This document shows, in pieces, positions 6,133 to 13,188 of a DNA stretch of 14,040 nucleotides. Made by a program: the position numbers and the translations under genes. This DNA comes from Rikenellaceae bacterium (GTDB taxonomy: Bacteria > Bacteroidota > Bacteroidia > Bacteroidales > UBA932), in assembly GCA_900769905.1 (NCBI GenBank), contig CAAGIL010000225.1:1-14040 (forward strand), in the 5' to 3' direction. Numbering within the stretch: position 1 is the stretch's first letter; every line of letters starts with the position of its first letter. Under the pieces are notes generated by a model, which was given only the letters and a program-made list of their open reading frames with translations, was not told where the DNA came from and made no database searches.

Positions 6133-6788
6133 ATGTCCAGAGCCTCCATTGCAGCGATGTCCGGTTCCTCTCCGGTCATCAGCCCGTATCCCGTCACGGC
6201 CTGCATCAGCAACCAGCGTTTTCCTGAAATGTAGCCTTCGTGTCCCCTGAGGCACGGGTCCTTGTAGTTCGCTTCCAGCAGGGTGCGGCATTTCAGCTTG
6301 TCTATGCCCTCCGTGGCGCGCGGGAGGGTGTACACTATAACATCCGCTTCCACTCCTTCGGCAATCTCATCGTGGCGGTAGAGCCTGGTCTCGAAGCCCA
6401 GGTCCTGCACTGCCGCCAGTGCCGCTTTCCCTGCACCTCCGAAACCGATCACCGCTGCGCTTCCCCTGGACTCGTTTTCGAGCAGAGCGCGCACCCCGCG
6501 GTAGTCGGAATTGTAGGCGTGGATTCCGTCATTGCGCTTCACGCAGAGGTTGGTGGCTCCGCAACGTTCGCATTCCGGGCTGATGAAGTCCGCCCTCCCG
6601 AATGCGTTGACCTTGAAGGGTGCTGTTACGTTGATGGCGCGGTAGTCCGCAAGAAAGCGTTTCCAGGCCAGGCCGAAGTCTTCGGTCTGGATGAGTTCGT
6701 ATGCGTACTTCCCGCCGTATGCGGAGGTGAACATGCGCGGACTGAGCGAGCGGGCTATGGGATGCCCTATGAGTCCGAATTTATCCAT
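6129..6788 (-). CDS. aroE: Shikimate dehydrogenase, short form
   Basis: AroE reduces 3-dehydroshikimate to shikimate with NADPH, the step before shikimate kinase. Shikimate-binding serines lie in SLSP (S14, S16). The catalytic lysine is K59 in NVTAPFK. GATN (77-80), NSD (93-95, catalytic D95), the dinucleotide-binding loop GFGGAG (115-120) and the C-terminal Q196 in QAVTGYGLMTG are all present. At 219 residues it is well below the usual 270 or so. The shortening is mostly in the nucleotide-binding half, where the usual NRT-type NADP motif is not recognisable (LYRHDE instead). Its start overlaps the methyltransferase stop by 8 nt, as ATGGATAA. It is the last gene of the lysS operon. All catalytic residues remain, so it is probably functional. 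Confidence 0.92.
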   Translation of the reverse strand: MDKFGLIGHPIARSLSPRMFTSAYGGKYAYELIQTEDFGLAWKRFLADYRAINVTAPFKVNAFGRADFISPECERCGATNLCVKRNDGIHAYNSDYRGVRALLENESRGSAAVIGFGGAGKAALAAVQDLGFETRLYRHDEIAEGVEADVIVYTLPRATEGIDKLKCRTLLEANYKDPCLRGHEGYISGKRWLLMQAVTGYGLMTGEEPDIAAMEALDI

Positions 6789-7557
6789 TTCGTTGTCTTA
6801 CAGCTTCATACAAAAGAATTGCGGCGGATACGGAGACGTTGAGTGAATCCAGTTGTCCGAGCATCGGTATGCGTATGTGCGCGTCCGCGGCTTCGCGCCA
6901 TTCCCGGGAAAGCCCCGTGGCTTCGGTCCCCATCACGATGGCGCTGCCTCCCTTCATCGGGGTGTCGTAGTACAGGGATGAGTCCTGCAACTGCGCGGTG
7001 AGTATTTTTACCCCGGCCCCCTTGAGGAACGCGATTGCTTCAGGGGTGCTGCATACGGCGCACGGCACCGTGAACACTGCCCCTATCGAGGCGCGTATGA
7101 GGTTGGGGTTGTACAGGTCAGTGCGCGGGTCGCAGACGATGAGCGCATCCGCGCCGGCGGCGTCACAAGTGCGCAGCACGGCACCCAGGTTCCCGGGTTT
7201 CTCCACGCTCTCGAGCACCGCTATCAGGGGATTGGGCCCCAGCTTGAGGCAGTCCAGACCGTGTTCGCGTGCCTTGAACACCCCTATCGCGCCCTCCGTG
7301 CCTTCCCGGTATGCGGCTTTGGCGTAGAGTTCAGGACTGAGCGCGAAATGGCGGCAGCGGGGAAGTTTCTCCTCGTCCACGATCTGCGGACAGAAGAAAA
7401 TGTGGTCGGCTTCGTAACCCGAGGCAACGCAATGTCCTATCTCCCTCAGCCCTTCGACCACGAACAAAGCGCTTTCGCGCCGCTCAGAAGACTTCTGCTG
7501 CAGCGCGACAAGACGTTTGAACCTGGGGTTCGAAGTTGAGCTGAGAACCTCGGCCAT
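6781..7557 (-). CDS. SpoU/TrmH-family RNA 2'-O-methyltransferase
   Basis: A 258-residue SPOUT-class enzyme predicted to methylate a ribose 2'-OH in rRNA or tRNA using S-adenosylmethionine. An N-terminal RNA substrate-binding domain (about 1-95, with VVEGLREI and EGTEGAIGVF) precedes the knotted catalytic domain. Motif 1 is ESVEKPGNLGAVLRT (116-130, N123 and R129), motif 2 VMGTEATGLS (208-217), and motif 3 spans 230-251 with IPMLGQLDSLNVSVS. Which nucleotide it modifies cannot be told: RlmB, TrmH and AviRb-like enzymes share these motifs. Its ATG overlaps the lysS stop by one base (TAATG), and its stop overlaps the aroE start, so the three genes are tightly coupled. The lysS and RNA-modification pairing suggests a translation-related role. 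Confidence 0.93.
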   Translation of the reverse strand: MAEVLSSTSNPRFKRLVALQQKSSERRESALFVVEGLREIGHCVASGYEADHIFFCPQIVDEEKLPRCRHFALSPELYAKAAYREGTEGAIGVFKAREHGLDCLKLGPNPLIAVLESVEKPGNLGAVLRTCDAAGADALIVCDPRTDLYNPNLIRASIGAVFTVPCAVCSTPEAIAFLKGAGVKILTAQLQDSSLYYDTPMKGGSAIVMGTEATGLSREWREAADAHIRIPMLGQLDSLNVSVSAAILLYEAVRQRNG

Positions 7558-9083
7558 TATTGCTTCTCCTCTTTCCTGAGGGTCTTTTCCGGCTTCATCT
7601 GAGGGAAGAAGAGCACATCCTGGATGGTGGTCTGGCCGGTCATGAACATTGTGAGGCGGTCGATTCCCATTCCGAGTCCGGAGGTCGGCGGCATACCGTA
7701 CTCAAGTGCGCGCACGAAGTCCATATCTATGTACATAGCCTCGTCGTCGCCCTTGCTCTTGAGCCTTGCCTGCTCTTCGAAACGCTCGAGCTGGTCTATA
7801 GGGTCGTTGAGCTCGGAATATGCGTTGGCAAGCTCCTTGCCGCAGACGAAGAGCTCGAAACGTTCTGTGAGCTCAGGGTTGTTGCGGTGGCGCTTGGTAA
7901 GCGGGGACATCTCCACCGGATAGTCGATGATGAAGGTAGGCTGGATGAGCTTGTCTTCGCAGTACTCTCCGAAGATTGCGTCGATGAGCTTGCCCTTGCC
8001 CATGGACGGATCCACGTCCACGTTGAGCTGCTTGCACACGGCCCTGAGCTCGTCCTCGTTCATTCCGCTCACATCCACGCCGGCGTATTCCCTGATGGCT
8101 TCGAGTATTGGGAGCCTGCGGTAGCCTGCGGCGAAGTCAACCTCGTTCTCGCCGATTTTAACTTTGGTGGTGCCGTTGACCGCGGTGCTGACCTTCGCGA
8201 GCATCTTCTCCACGAAGTCCATCATCCAGTTGTAGTCCTTGTAGGCCACGTAAATCTCCATACAGGTGAACTCCGGATTGTGGGTCTTGTCCATACCTTC
8301 GTTGCGGAAGTCCTTCGCGAACTCATACACTCCGTTGAAGCCGCCCACGATGAGTCTCTTGAGGTAGAGCTCGTTGGCGATGCGAAGGTACAGAGGAATG
8401 TCGAGGGCATTGTGGTGGGTGATGAACGGCCTTGCGGTCGCACCGCCCGGAATGCTCTGGAGTATAGGGGTTTCCACCTCGAGGCAGCCGGCTTCGTTGA
8501 AGTACTCGCGCATCGTGGCGATGATTTTGGACCTCTTTATGAACACGTCCTTTACCTGAGGGTTGACGATGAGGTCCACGTACCTCTGGCGGTAACGCAG
8601 CTCGGGATCGGTCACTGCGTCGAATACCTGTCCGTCCTGCTCCTTCACGATAGGGAGAACCTTGAGCGACTTGCTGAGCAGGGTAAGCTCCTTGGCGTGG
8701 ACGCTGAGCTGACCGGTCTGGGTGATGAACGCGAATCCGCGTATTCCGATGATGTCACCTATGTCGAGCAGCTTCTTCCATACCGTATTGTACATCGTCT
8801 TGTCTTCGCCCGGGCAGATCTCGTCCCTCTTGACATAAATCTGCATACGTCCGGTCTCGTCCTGGAGCTCGCCGAAAGATGCGGCACCCATTATGCGCCT
8901 GCTCATAAGTCTTCCGGCAATGCAGACCTCCTGGAAATTGCCTTTCTCAGCATCGTATCCTGCCTTGATTTCGGCTGCGTTGGTGTTGACCGGATAAAGT
9001 GCTGCGGGATATGGCTCAATGCCCAGGTCCCTGAGTTTCGCAAGGGATTCCCTGCGCAAAAGTTCTTGTTCGCTGTATTCCAT
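7557..9083 (-). CDS. lysS: Lysyl-tRNA synthetase, class II
   Basis: It charges tRNA-Lys with lysine using ATP in the cytoplasm. With the ATG at 9083 the protein has 508 residues, like E. coli LysS. An N-terminal OB-fold tRNA-binding domain contains AGRLMSRR (about 56-63) and ELQDETGRMQIYV. The class II core has motif 2, FRNEGMDKTHNPEFTCMEIY (about 259-278), and motif 3, GLGMGIDRLTMF (about 469-480). An in-frame TTG at 9110 would add 9 residues. I prefer the ATG because it opens MEYSEQELLRRESL, and the predicted -7 box (9124-9117) would put the TTG almost at the transcription start. It is first in the lysS-methyltransferase-aroE operon and divergent from recJ. Confidence 0.96.
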   Translation of the reverse strand: MEYSEQELLRRESLAKLRDLGIEPYPAALYPVNTNAAEIKAGYDAEKGNFQEVCIAGRLMSRRIMGAASFGELQDETGRMQIYVKRDEICPGEDKTMYNTVWKKLLDIGDIIGIRGFAFITQTGQLSVHAKELTLLSKSLKVLPIVKEQDGQVFDAVTDPELRYRQRYVDLIVNPQVKDVFIKRSKIIATMREYFNEAGCLEVETPILQSIPGGATARPFITHHNALDIPLYLRIANELYLKRLIVGGFNGVYEFAKDFRNEGMDKTHNPEFTCMEIYVAYKDYNWMMDFVEKMLAKVSTAVNGTTKVKIGENEVDFAAGYRRLPILEAIREYAGVDVSGMNEDELRAVCKQLNVDVDPSMGKGKLIDAIFGEYCEDKLIQPTFIIDYPVEMSPLTKRHRNNPELTERFELFVCGKELANAYSELNDPIDQLERFEEQARLKSKGDDEAMYIDMDFVRALEYGMPPTSGLGMGIDRLTMFMTGQTTIQDVLFFPQMKPEKTLRKEEKQ

Positions 9084-9116
9084 ATTCGTGTTTTTTCCTG
9101 TTTCGTGCAAAGTTTA

Positions 9117-9148
9117 CAAAAGTACTATTTTTATGGAATTTTACCAAA
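9117..9148 (-). promoter_or_regulatory. Predicted promoter of the lysS operon
   Basis: On the minus strand TACTTTTG (9124-9117) matches TAnnTTTG at every fixed position. A perfect TTTG -33 box (9148-9145) lies 20 nt upstream. Initiation near 9110-9114 gives a leader of about 30 nt to the ATG at 9083. It interleaves with the predicted recJ promoter on the other strand. Confidence 0.72.
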
Positions 9149-9172
9149 TATCGAAATATTTACTTAACTTTG
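9140..9172 (+). promoter_or_regulatory. Predicted promoter of recJ
   Basis: TAACTTTG (9165-9172) matches TAnnTTTG exactly, while the -33 position offers only TTTA (9140-9143), 21 nt upstream. The recJ ATG at 9180 is 7 nt beyond the -7 box, so the transcript would have a leader of at most a few bases. The -7 match is good; the -33 match is partial. Confidence 0.5.
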
Positions 9173-9179
9173 TCAAGAT

Positions 9180-10937
9180 ATGCTTAAGGAAAAGGAATGT
9201 AAATGGAGCATTAAGGAAGCTTCCGACAGCGAGAAGGTCGACAGGCTCGCGGCGGAGGTCGGCATCGACAAGGTGCTGGCCGATTTGCTCGTGAAAAGGG
9301 GTGTCGAAACCTTCGAACAGGCCCGTTCCTTCTTCCGCCCCACTCTCGATGACCTCCACGATCCTTTCCTGATGAAGGATATGGACGTGGCTGTGGAACG
9401 CCTGCACAAGGCCGTCATCAGCGGGGAGCCCATACTCGTTTACGGCGACTACGACGTTGACGGCACCACTGCCGTGGCCCTGGTATATTCCTTCCTCCGC
9501 CGCTTCACGCACAATGTGGATTTTTATATCCCTGACCGCTACGACGAAGGGTACGGGGTGTCGTTCAAGGGCATAGACTACGCCGCGGAGCATGGTATGA
9601 GCCTGATAATCACCCTGGACTGCGGCATCAAGGCAATAGACAAGGTGGAGTACGCGCGAGGCAAGGGTATAGACGTAATCATCTGCGACCACCACCTCCC
9701 GGAGGATTCGCTGCCGGCGGCGGTAGCGGTGCTCGACCCGAAAAGGGAGGATTGCAGCTACCCGTTCGACGACCTTTCCGGTTGCGGCGTGGGATTCAAG
9801 ATGGTGCAGGCATATTCCCAAAAGTACGGTGTCTCCTTCGATACCCTGGTGCCCCTGCTCGACCTTCTGGTGGTGAGCATAGCTTCGGACCTGGTGACCA
9901 TGGTGGGGGAGAACAGGATTCTGGCGCATTACGGACTCAAGCAGCTCAACGAGGCCCCGTGCCACGGACTGAAGGCAATGATAGAACTGTCCAAGCTCGA
10001 CGCGGGCCACGTGTCCATCGATGACATCGTATTCAAGATAGGTCCGAGAATCAACGCCGCCGGCAGGATGGAGTCCGGCCGCCTGGCAGTGGAACTGCTC
10101 AACGCCACGGATGACGAGACGGCGATGTTCATAGGCCAGAAAATCAACGAGAACAACAACGAGCGCAAGAACATAGACAGGGAGATTACCCAGGAAGCGC
10201 TGGAGATGGTAGAGTCTGGCAGGTGCCTGTGCAACCGCAACGCCACGATAGTATATAACCCGCAGTGGAACAAGGGTGTAGTGGGAATAGTCGCGTCCCG
10301 GCTGGTGGAGGCGTACTACAAACCTACGGTGGTGCTGACCAAATCCATCGGTTTCGTGACGGGATCCGCGCGCAGCATTGCGGGCTTCGATTTGTATGGT
10401 GCAATTGAAAACTGTGCCGACCTGTTGGAGAACTTCGGAGGCCACGTGTACGCCGCCGGACTGACGCTGAAGGAAGAGAATCTTCCTGAGTTCGCCCGCC
10501 GTATGGATGAATTCATCTCCGGGAAGATTACGGACGAGATGCTCACCCCGGTGGTGGACGTAGATGCGGAACTGAGTTTCTCCCGCATCACTCCGAAGTT
10601 CTTCCGCATCCTCAAGCTCTTCCAGCCTTTCGGTCCGGGGAACCACAATCCGGTGTTCCTCTCAAAAAAGGTATGCGATGCCGGCTCGGGACGCAAGGTG
10701 GGTGCAGGGGGAGTACATATGAAGCTGGACCTCATTCAAGAGGACCAGCCTTTCCATCAGATTCCTGCCATAGCCTTCAATATGGCCGAATATTACGACT
10801 ACATAAAGGACAGCAGGCCTTTCGATATCTGCTACACGATAGTGGAGAACTATTATCGCGGAAACTCCTCCATCCAGCTCAGAATTCGCGACTTGCGCGA
10901 ATCTGAGGAGGATTTTCTTTCTGAGGGGGAGTTCTGA
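9180..10937 (+). CDS. recJ: Single-stranded-DNA-specific 5'-3' exonuclease RecJ
   Basis: RecJ degrades single-stranded DNA 5' to 3' in recombination and in mismatch and base-excision repair. The 585-residue length is normal. The DHH phosphoesterase core shows YGDYDVDGTTA (88-98), DCG (147-149), the DHH triad in ICDHHLP (168-174) and SIASD (233-237). The DHHA1 half shows GPRINAAGRMESG (288-300), ASR (372-374), GSARS (395-399) and GGHVYAAG (420-427), followed by an OB-like C-terminus. Metal-binding aspartates and histidines are intact. The ATG at 9180 is the only upstream in-frame start and lies just past a -7 box. It is divergent from lysS, and its stop is 6 nt from the end of the convergent GH3 gene. 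Confidence 0.96.
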   Translation: MLKEKECKWSIKEASDSEKVDRLAAEVGIDKVLADLLVKRGVETFEQARSFFRPTLDDLHDPFLMKDMDVAVERLHKAVISGEPILVYGDYDVDGTTAVALVYSFLRRFTHNVDFYIPDRYDEGYGVSFKGIDYAAEHGMSLIITLDCGIKAIDKVEYARGKGIDVIICDHHLPEDSLPAAVAVLDPKREDCSYPFDDLSGCGVGFKMVQAYSQKYGVSFDTLVPLLDLLVVSIASDLVTMVGENRILAHYGLKQLNEAPCHGLKAMIELSKLDAGHVSIDDIVFKIGPRINAAGRMESGRLAVELLNATDDETAMFIGQKINENNNERKNIDREITQEALEMVESGRCLCNRNATIVYNPQWNKGVVGIVASRLVEAYYKPTVVLTKSIGFVTGSARSIAGFDLYGAIENCADLLENFGGHVYAAGLTLKEENLPEFARRMDEFISGKITDEMLTPVVDVDAELSFSRITPKFFRILKLFQPFGPGNHNPVFLSKKVCDAGSGRKVGAGGVHMKLDLIQEDQPFHQIPAIAFNMAEYYDYIKDSRPFDICYTIVENYYRGNSSIQLRIRDLRESEEDFLSEGEF

Positions 10938-10943
10938 ATCAGC

Positions 10944-13163
10944 TTATTTCAGCGTGAACTTCACACTGCTGCGTATGTCTTCGGAAGAAGCGCCCACGTA
11001 AGCGGTGAAGCCGCCTTTCTCGAGCACCCATTCTGACTTGGTGTCGTCGTAGTACTTCAGCATTTCAGGCTCGACGGTGAAGCTCACTTCCGTGCTTTCG
11101 CCCGGCGCAAGGCTGACTTTCCTGAAGCCCTTGAGCTCCATGCGTGGACGCTCCACGCTGCACTCGTCATCACCTATGTAGAGCTGGACAACTTCCTTTC
11201 CGGCTACCTTGCCGCTGTTTCTTACCCTGACCTTTACGGTAAGGCTGGAGTTCTCGCCCATGCTGCTCTTGCTGATGCTTGCATCGGAATACTCGAAAGT
11301 GGTGTAGCTGAGTCCGTGTCCGAAGGCGAAGAGAGGTTTTATGTCGTGCTTCTGCGTCCAGCGGTATCCCACGAAAATGCCTTCCTTGTACTCTGCAGTG
11401 CGTGAGCGGGCGCTGTAAGCCTGGAGGGCGTGCGCACCGTTGTCTTCCAGCTTCGCAGGGAAGGTGAATGGAAGCTTTCCGGACGGGTTGACCTTGCCGA
11501 ATACCACATCGGCGATGGCGTTGCCGGCCTCGGAACCTATATACCAGGCCTGGACGATGGACTTCACTTCATCCACCCAAGGCATAGCCACTGCATTGCC
11601 GCTGACAAGTACGACGGCAGTATTCGGATTGACTTCGGTCAGGGCCCTGATTACCTCATCCTGTCCGTACGGAAGTCCGAGTTCGAAGCGGTCCGCTCCT
11701 TCGCAGTCCTGGTGGTCGGACTTGTTGAGTCCACCCACGAAAATCACTGCGTCAGCCTTTGCTGCCTTGGCGCAGGCATCAGCAATCAGCTGCTCGGTGG
11801 TCCTGCTCTCGGAGAGGTCCTGTCCGGTGACTACTCCGTTGTAGTTGCCTGTTACATCTCCCACATAACCTCTTTCATAAAGAATCTTCGTATCCTTTCC
11901 GGCAGCCGCCCTGATGCCGTCGAGCGGGGTGACTTCCCTCTGCACCTTGAGTGAGGAAGAACCTCCACCCACGGTCATCATCTTGATGGCGTTCTCTCCG
12001 ACCACCAGGATGGTCCCGGAATTCTTGAGAGGAAGCAGGGAGTCATCATTCTTGAGCAGTACTATGCCTTCATCGGCAATCTCGCGGGCTGCTGCGTAAT
12101 GTTCTTCTGAGCAGAGTGAGCCGAAAGGCTTGTTTCCGTTCATGGCAGTGCGGAAGTTGAGGCGGAGGACGCGGCGTGCCTTGTCGTTGAGGGTAGCTTC
12201 ATCTGCCCTGCCGTCACGCAGCCTCTGCAGATAAGGATATGCGAGGTAGTAGTTGTCGTATGCGTTCTTGGTGCCTTCGCTCAAACCGTTGGTCCAGCTG
12301 CCGAATTCGAGGTCAAGTCCGTTTGTGATGGCTTCATCTGTGTCGTGGACTCCGCCCCAGTCGGAGATGACGGCTCCGTCAAAGCCCCATTCCTCCTTGA
12401 GGATTTTGTTGAGCAGACGGTCATTGTGGCAGAGGTGCTGTCCGTCGTACTTGTTGTAGGCGGCCATCACTGACCAGGCGCCGCCTTCCTGAACGGCGGC
12501 CTTGAAGGCAGGGAGATAGATTTCATAGAGGGCCCTGTCGTCCACTACGGCATTGTATCCGTGGCGGTTGGCCTCCTGGTTGTTGAGCGCGAAGTGCTTC
12601 ACGCACACTGCCACTCCGTTCTTCTGCACTTCCTTCACGTAAGGAACCACCATACGGGATGCGAGGTAAGGATCCTCTCCCATATATTCAAAGTTCCTTC
12701 CGTTGAGCGGAGTGCGGTAGATGTTCACTCCAGGTCCGAGAAGTACGTCCTTTTCACGGTATCTGGCCTCCTCTCCTATGCTCTTGCCGTAGAGACCTGA
12801 AAGCTCTTCGTTCCAGGTGGCTGCAAGACAGGTCAGGGCAGGGAAGGCTATGCAGGAGTCATTGGTCCATCCGGCCTGATCCCACTCATCCCAGAGCACT
12901 TCAGGGCGTATGCCGTGAGGGCCGTCAGTGGTCCACAGTTCCGGGATTCCTAGACGTGGCACTCCGGCTGATGAAAATTTGGACTGGGCGTGAAGTATCT
13001 TCACCTTCTCTTCTGTGGTCATTCTGGAAAGAGCGTCATCGATGCGCACTTCAAGATCCAGACTTTCGTCCAGATAGGCTGGCACATCCGCTTTCTTCCC
13101 GTTTACACAGGAAATGGCAAGTGCTGCGGATGTGAAAAGTAGGATGCTGTGTTTCAATTTCAT
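10944..13163 (-). CDS. Glycoside hydrolase family 3 beta-glucosidase-type lipoprotein
   Basis: A 739-residue exported glycosidase that should release terminal beta-linked sugars from oligosaccharides. The N-terminus MKLKHSILLFTSAALAISC fits a signal peptide with lipidation at C19. The residues after Cys are VNGKK, not acidic, so surface export is not suggested and the periplasmic face is likelier. The (beta/alpha)8 domain has TTDGPHGIRP (78-87), KHF (189-191) and the nucleophile D268 in VISDWGG. The second domain has GGGSS (399-403) and the candidate acid/base E488 in DCEGADR. FGHGLSYTTFEY (613-624) leads into a C-terminal fibronectin III-like domain. Exact specificity (glucoside, xyloside or other) cannot be read. 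It lies 25 nt downstream of a regulator gene, suggesting co-transcription; no SusC/SusD pair is in the window. Confidence 0.93.
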   Translation of the reverse strand: MKLKHSILLFTSAALAISCVNGKKADVPAYLDESLDLEVRIDDALSRMTTEEKVKILHAQSKFSSAGVPRLGIPELWTTDGPHGIRPEVLWDEWDQAGWTNDSCIAFPALTCLAATWNEELSGLYGKSIGEEARYREKDVLLGPGVNIYRTPLNGRNFEYMGEDPYLASRMVVPYVKEVQKNGVAVCVKHFALNNQEANRHGYNAVVDDRALYEIYLPAFKAAVQEGGAWSVMAAYNKYDGQHLCHNDRLLNKILKEEWGFDGAVISDWGGVHDTDEAITNGLDLEFGSWTNGLSEGTKNAYDNYYLAYPYLQRLRDGRADEATLNDKARRVLRLNFRTAMNGNKPFGSLCSEEHYAAAREIADEGIVLLKNDDSLLPLKNSGTILVVGENAIKMMTVGGGSSSLKVQREVTPLDGIRAAAGKDTKILYERGYVGDVTGNYNGVVTGQDLSESRTTEQLIADACAKAAKADAVIFVGGLNKSDHQDCEGADRFELGLPYGQDEVIRALTEVNPNTAVVLVSGNAVAMPWVDEVKSIVQAWYIGSEAGNAIADVVFGKVNPSGKLPFTFPAKLEDNGAHALQAYSARSRTAEYKEGIFVGYRWTQKHDIKPLFAFGHGLSYTTFEYSDASISKSSMGENSSLTVKVRVRNSGKVAGKEVVQLYIGDDECSVERPRMELKGFRKVSLAPGESTEVSFTVEPEMLKYYDDTKSEWVLEKGGFTAYVGASSEDIRSSVKFTLK

Positions 13164-13188
13164 ATGCTGTTCTAATTATTTTCTGTTG

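Noticed and set aside
9084..9110. TTG start at 9110 giving lysS nine extra residues
   Set aside because: The predicted transcription start falls at about the same place, and the ATG at 9083 gives a conserved N-terminus.
7560..9167. Long open frame (535 codons) on the plus strand opposite lysS
   Set aside because: It lies wholly antisense to a clear lysyl-tRNA synthetase. Its residues are rich in V, L, E, H and R, as mirror frames of GC-rich genes are, and it shows no family motif.
9141..10646. Long open frame (501 codons) on the minus strand opposite recJ
   Set aside because: Antisense shadow of a well-supported recJ; low-complexity, with no recognisable domain or promoter logic.
10934..10952. 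CTGAA...TTCAG inverted repeat between recJ and the GH3 gene as a bidirectional terminator
   Set aside because: A 5-bp stem with a 9-nt loop inside both gene ends and no T-tract is too weak to call.
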